DNA from: Ischnura elegans
Lineage: Eukaryota > Arthropoda > Insecta > Odonata > Coenagrionidae
NCBI RefSeq assembly: GCF_921293095.1
Contig: NC_060254.1
Coordinates: 110,694,917 to 110,758,916 of the forward strand
Direction: 5' to 3'
DNA: 64,000 nucleotides
Each line of letters begins with the position of its first letter. The first letter of the stretch is position 1. Below the pieces are notes generated by a model, which saw only the letters and a list, made by a program, of their open reading frames with translations, had not been told where the DNA came from and did no database searches. A program made the position numbers and the translations under genes. Below, in pieces: positions 60,961 to 64,000 of this stretch.

Positions 60961-62120
60961 CGTGTTATTGTACTGTGTGTTTGGCCTGTGTCCTGCGAAC
61001 GAGCTCGCTTCTGATTAAGGCTAGGATGAGTGATGCATGCCTGGTGTGGAATCACCCCAACCCTCAGAATGGAAAGCATGATACTCGAATATTTAATAAT
61101 TACTTATTTGACTTAGCCCGGCTATAAAATAATAATGGCCAATCAAATTTTCCGCGCAGTCTTTGGCCGATATTTGTTCCTAATTGTTTATGCGCATGTT
61201 TTTGGGTATATTACGAAGGTTGAACAAATATTATTCCTCAAGGTGTTACTCGGGTAGGGGCAAACGGCAGATAGTGAAATGGGGTCAATATTTGCAGGAG
61301 AGGGAAAAAAACCATCAATAAATTAGACACACTGGTTTATTCGAGCGAGCAACCGATTACCTTCGGGGCATGAAGCACGCGTTCGCCGATGGTTTACGAG
61401 ACTTTCACCTTCGGCAACGTCTTATCAATGCCGAATTACAAAAAAATGGGAATAGCTGCCTGCCAAGAAGATCGCCCAAAAGCCCCCAACCCTTGGGGGT
61501 TTGTTTTATGGGGTAATTCAAGTGTACTATAATTGTAATCACTTTTATTGTCACATTACACTTACATTTTTTGTGGCTTAAGATACACTAAGTAAGTGAC
61601 ACGTAAAATAATACCCATTAATATAAAATTCTCTATTAAAAATGTCCAAATATCTCCTTAGGATTACACGCATTGAAAATTGCATTTTAATCATGGTAAA
61701 ATATTAGAGATTTTTTTCGTACTGCTGCCAACTGGCATTTCCAATGTGTGCATATACAATTTCCAAAATAGGTAGGTGCATGGTATATTCTCTTGGCCAT
61801 GCAGAAAATAACTTCATTCTTTAAAAAAATGCAGGTAAAGAAAAATAGAATATGCGCAAATGAAGGAGAAAATTTCTGATACATGCGTAAATCATACTTT
61901 TACAAACAGTGAATTCATATCCTGGCGCCATTATTAAAAGAAAATCAGGAAGTTATCATATAATATTCATATTTGCATACCGACAAAAATCGTACTGTCT
62001 GGATATTCCTGCATTGTTTAATAAGTAGAAACATGTGTGTAGTAATAATAAATTGTGGTATACATGAAGAAACTTTTGATGTGCCGTTAAAGTAGCAAGA
62101 CAATTTTAAAGTAGCAAGGC
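60961..62120. other. Non-coding, nothing recognised
   Basis: A short C/G hairpin (CCCCCAACCCTTGGGGG, about 61483) is the only local structure noted. Confidence 0.35.
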
Positions 62121-62172
62121 ATAATACTCCGCAAGCTCCCTAAAAAGCGTGTGGCAGGGGGTGTTAGGACAC
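62121..62172 (-). repeat. LINE-B-like 3' terminal fragment, second subtype
   Basis: ATAATACTCCGCAAGCTCCC, AAAAGCGTGTGGCAGGGGG and TGTTAGGACAC are the inverse of the 44934-44986 copy. Confidence 0.65.
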
Positions 62173-63029
62173 AGCCGTCTACATATAAAAAGCAAATGCT
62201 CAAAAGAAATTGCGACTAGCATTAATTACCATACCTATCCGTTCGGCAAAATATCTCTCTCTATTTGTATTTTCTATCACACGTGGAAATATAGTAGGGT
62301 TCTAATATGGTTTTATCCGTGTAGCTCCTAAAGGTGTCGGGTCTCAGTTGCTCAAGCAATTTAGGCCTAGCGCACATCCTCCGAGTCTATTAGTGACTGT
62401 ATCTCGTAAAAATCACTGTTGGAATGGAAGTGTGAAGCTCTACCAACTATCCCCTCTCTTAAAACATGGAGCACAACGAAATCAGTTTTGGAAACTGATC
62501 GAATGGGACCCGCCTGCGAAGGGCGTGCATCGTTCATGGCAACAAGGTCGTCAACATGCGATACCCTTGCAGAGGCTACTTCTTAAATTCTCTTTGTGAA
62601 CTTACCTTATTAGGTAGAATACTACGGTAAGGTGATCCGGGAGCAATTACGGAACCAGTACCTAAATGACGTCACCAACTCAGAAAAAGTAGGTGAAGAC
62701 ATTCCTGTTTTCATATTTTAAGTAGACGAGGGGATGGTGTAATGGGAGAGATTGAGATCTCGTCGTGACTTATCTGTCAATTTCTCGTCTGCTGAATTCT
62801 TGAAATGACTTCCTTTTACATGCCTATGTGAACGAGCCCTTTTTATAGTTTTACATCCTGAATATCCTTAAGGAATTAATCAGAAGGAATGTTAGGTGAT
62901 ATTTTGGCCCATTAGTCTTTTGTTAACTCTCCGTATGCTTGATAAGGTTTTACTGTCGATGTAGCAGTCATAGCCGAGACAGAGTCTGATTAGAAAAAGA
63001 TTTTGACGCATTTGGAAAGGGTAATGGCT
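62173..63029. other. Non-coding, nothing recognised
   Basis: The first part may be decayed body of the adjacent LINE-B-like fragment. No gene is supported. Confidence 0.35.
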
Positions 63030-63345
63030 AGATATTGGCTGAAAAATCAACAAAAAAGGAATAAGATATTACTATGCAGAAAACGAGAGCAGGCCAGGAC
63101 AAAAATTAAGATAGGATAAGAAAAGCTTGAAGGGGTGAAAGAGTGCGAGAATACAAGTTTATAAATGAGGAAGAGGTCCATCAGATGGGGCATGTTTCTC
63201 TACGGAAGGGAGGCTTGGACGCTGACTGATACGCAGAAGTGAGAGGATTCGAAATTTGATGCAACCGAAGAATGATGAAGAGAAAATGGATCGATCGAAT
63301 AAGCAAATCAGAAGTGCTGAGGAGAATCGGAGAAGAAAGACGTCA
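63030..63345 (+). mobile_element. RTE-type retrotransposon remnant
   Basis: RWGMFLYGREAWTLTDTQK is followed, after a shift, by KWIDRISKSEVLRRIGEERRH. This is the same conserved post-RT block as at 36583-36770 (YG.E.WTL...; W.D...NEEVLRR.GEER). Frameshifts and the lack of an RT domain show that it is a fragment. Confidence 0.7.
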
Positions 63346-64000
63346 TCGAAGCCATCGATTGTGCTGAAACCATGGCCTTCGATGTATTTTGGCGTGGAAA
63401 ACAACCGGATTCTGATTTTTACATGAAATCAAAATTTTTCTTCGAGTTCGGCTGGATGCGCATATTAACGGTAGTGGTGAAAATTTATGGTAGGATGAAA
63501 TTTCCTGCATTACTTTGTCTAATATTTAGTTTAATAGGTTTAGTAGGTACCTAAAGCAGAGGAAGTACAGTTGGCGATGCCGATGCAACCCCTCCGTTCT
63601 GTCACATGGGTTATCAAACTATCATTCTCCAACCTATCAATCCTCCTCCAACTCTGATATTAATATCACTTTACTAATCTCAGTTTTAAGTCTTGCTGAA
63701 TAAATAAATATGAATAAATTAAAAAGTTTTTTTAATTGCATATAAAGTCAATTTCTCTGCCGCTTTTTTACAAAAATTTATATATGTTGTATCGGATAAA
63801 TTTACTTGGTCAGTTCGGAAAAGGCCAATTTTTTCTCAGGTGACTTCTCACTAGACCGGCCCTTATTTTTCAGAATTGCGAAAAGTTATGTTTTCCTAGT
63901 CTCAAAATGAGTCAAATGAGGTCTATATTCACGTGTTAAAATTTGGTTACTTTAAAATAACGGCAACCCGTGCCCCAAGGGCCCTAAGTACTGAGGACCC
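63346..64000. other. Non-coding, nothing recognised
   Basis: No supported gene or repeat to the window end. Confidence 0.35.

Overview
This window is nuclear DNA from an animal, almost certainly an arthropod and most likely an insect with a large, repeat-rich genome. The evidence is a complete two-exon cuticular protein gene with an RR-2 (Rebers-Riddiford) chitin-binding domain, GT-AG splicing, arthropod-type TATA/initiator spacing, very low gene density and abundant decayed non-LTR retrotransposons, Penelope-like fragments, tRNA-type SINEs and MITEs. I cannot name the species from the sequence alone.

Layout. 1-2.3 kb holds 3' fragments of a non-LTR family called LINE-B here. From 2372 to 31962 lies a large inverted duplication: the left arm (2372-10117) and right arm (26272-31962) are near-identical in places and face each other across a 16.2-kb spacer. 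Each arm contains its own ~762-bp foldback element and a pair of ~200-bp direct repeats, and ends inside the 3' region of a second non-LTR family (LINE-A). The left arm carries about 3.2 kb that the right arm lacks. Part of that extra DNA is homologous to a third, more diverged copy at 19.6-22.9 kb inside the spacer. The spacer also holds a possible promoter with splice-like exons (11.5-12.9 kb), an RTE fragment, a Penelope-like reverse-transcriptase fragment with a hammerhead-like motif, and the youngest-looking element, a 5'-truncated Jockey-type ORF at 23.1-23.8 kb.

32-56 kb is gene-poor. It holds a perfect 52-bp Penelope-type inverted hairpin (35.1 kb), RTE and LINE-B fragments, SINEs, a second foldback element (48.3-49.1 kb), MITE-like remnants and a (GA)16 microsatellite.

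56.7-59.9 kb holds the one gene I am confident of: a minus-strand secreted cuticle protein of 183 residues. It has a 4-codon first exon, a 2.57-kb intron containing an antisense RTE remnant, and a TATA box. The last 4 kb hold further LINE-A, LINE-B and RTE remnants.

The transposon entries are decayed and should not be read as functional genes. Boundaries of repeats were found by reading and are approximate to about 10-30 bases unless a precise junction is stated.
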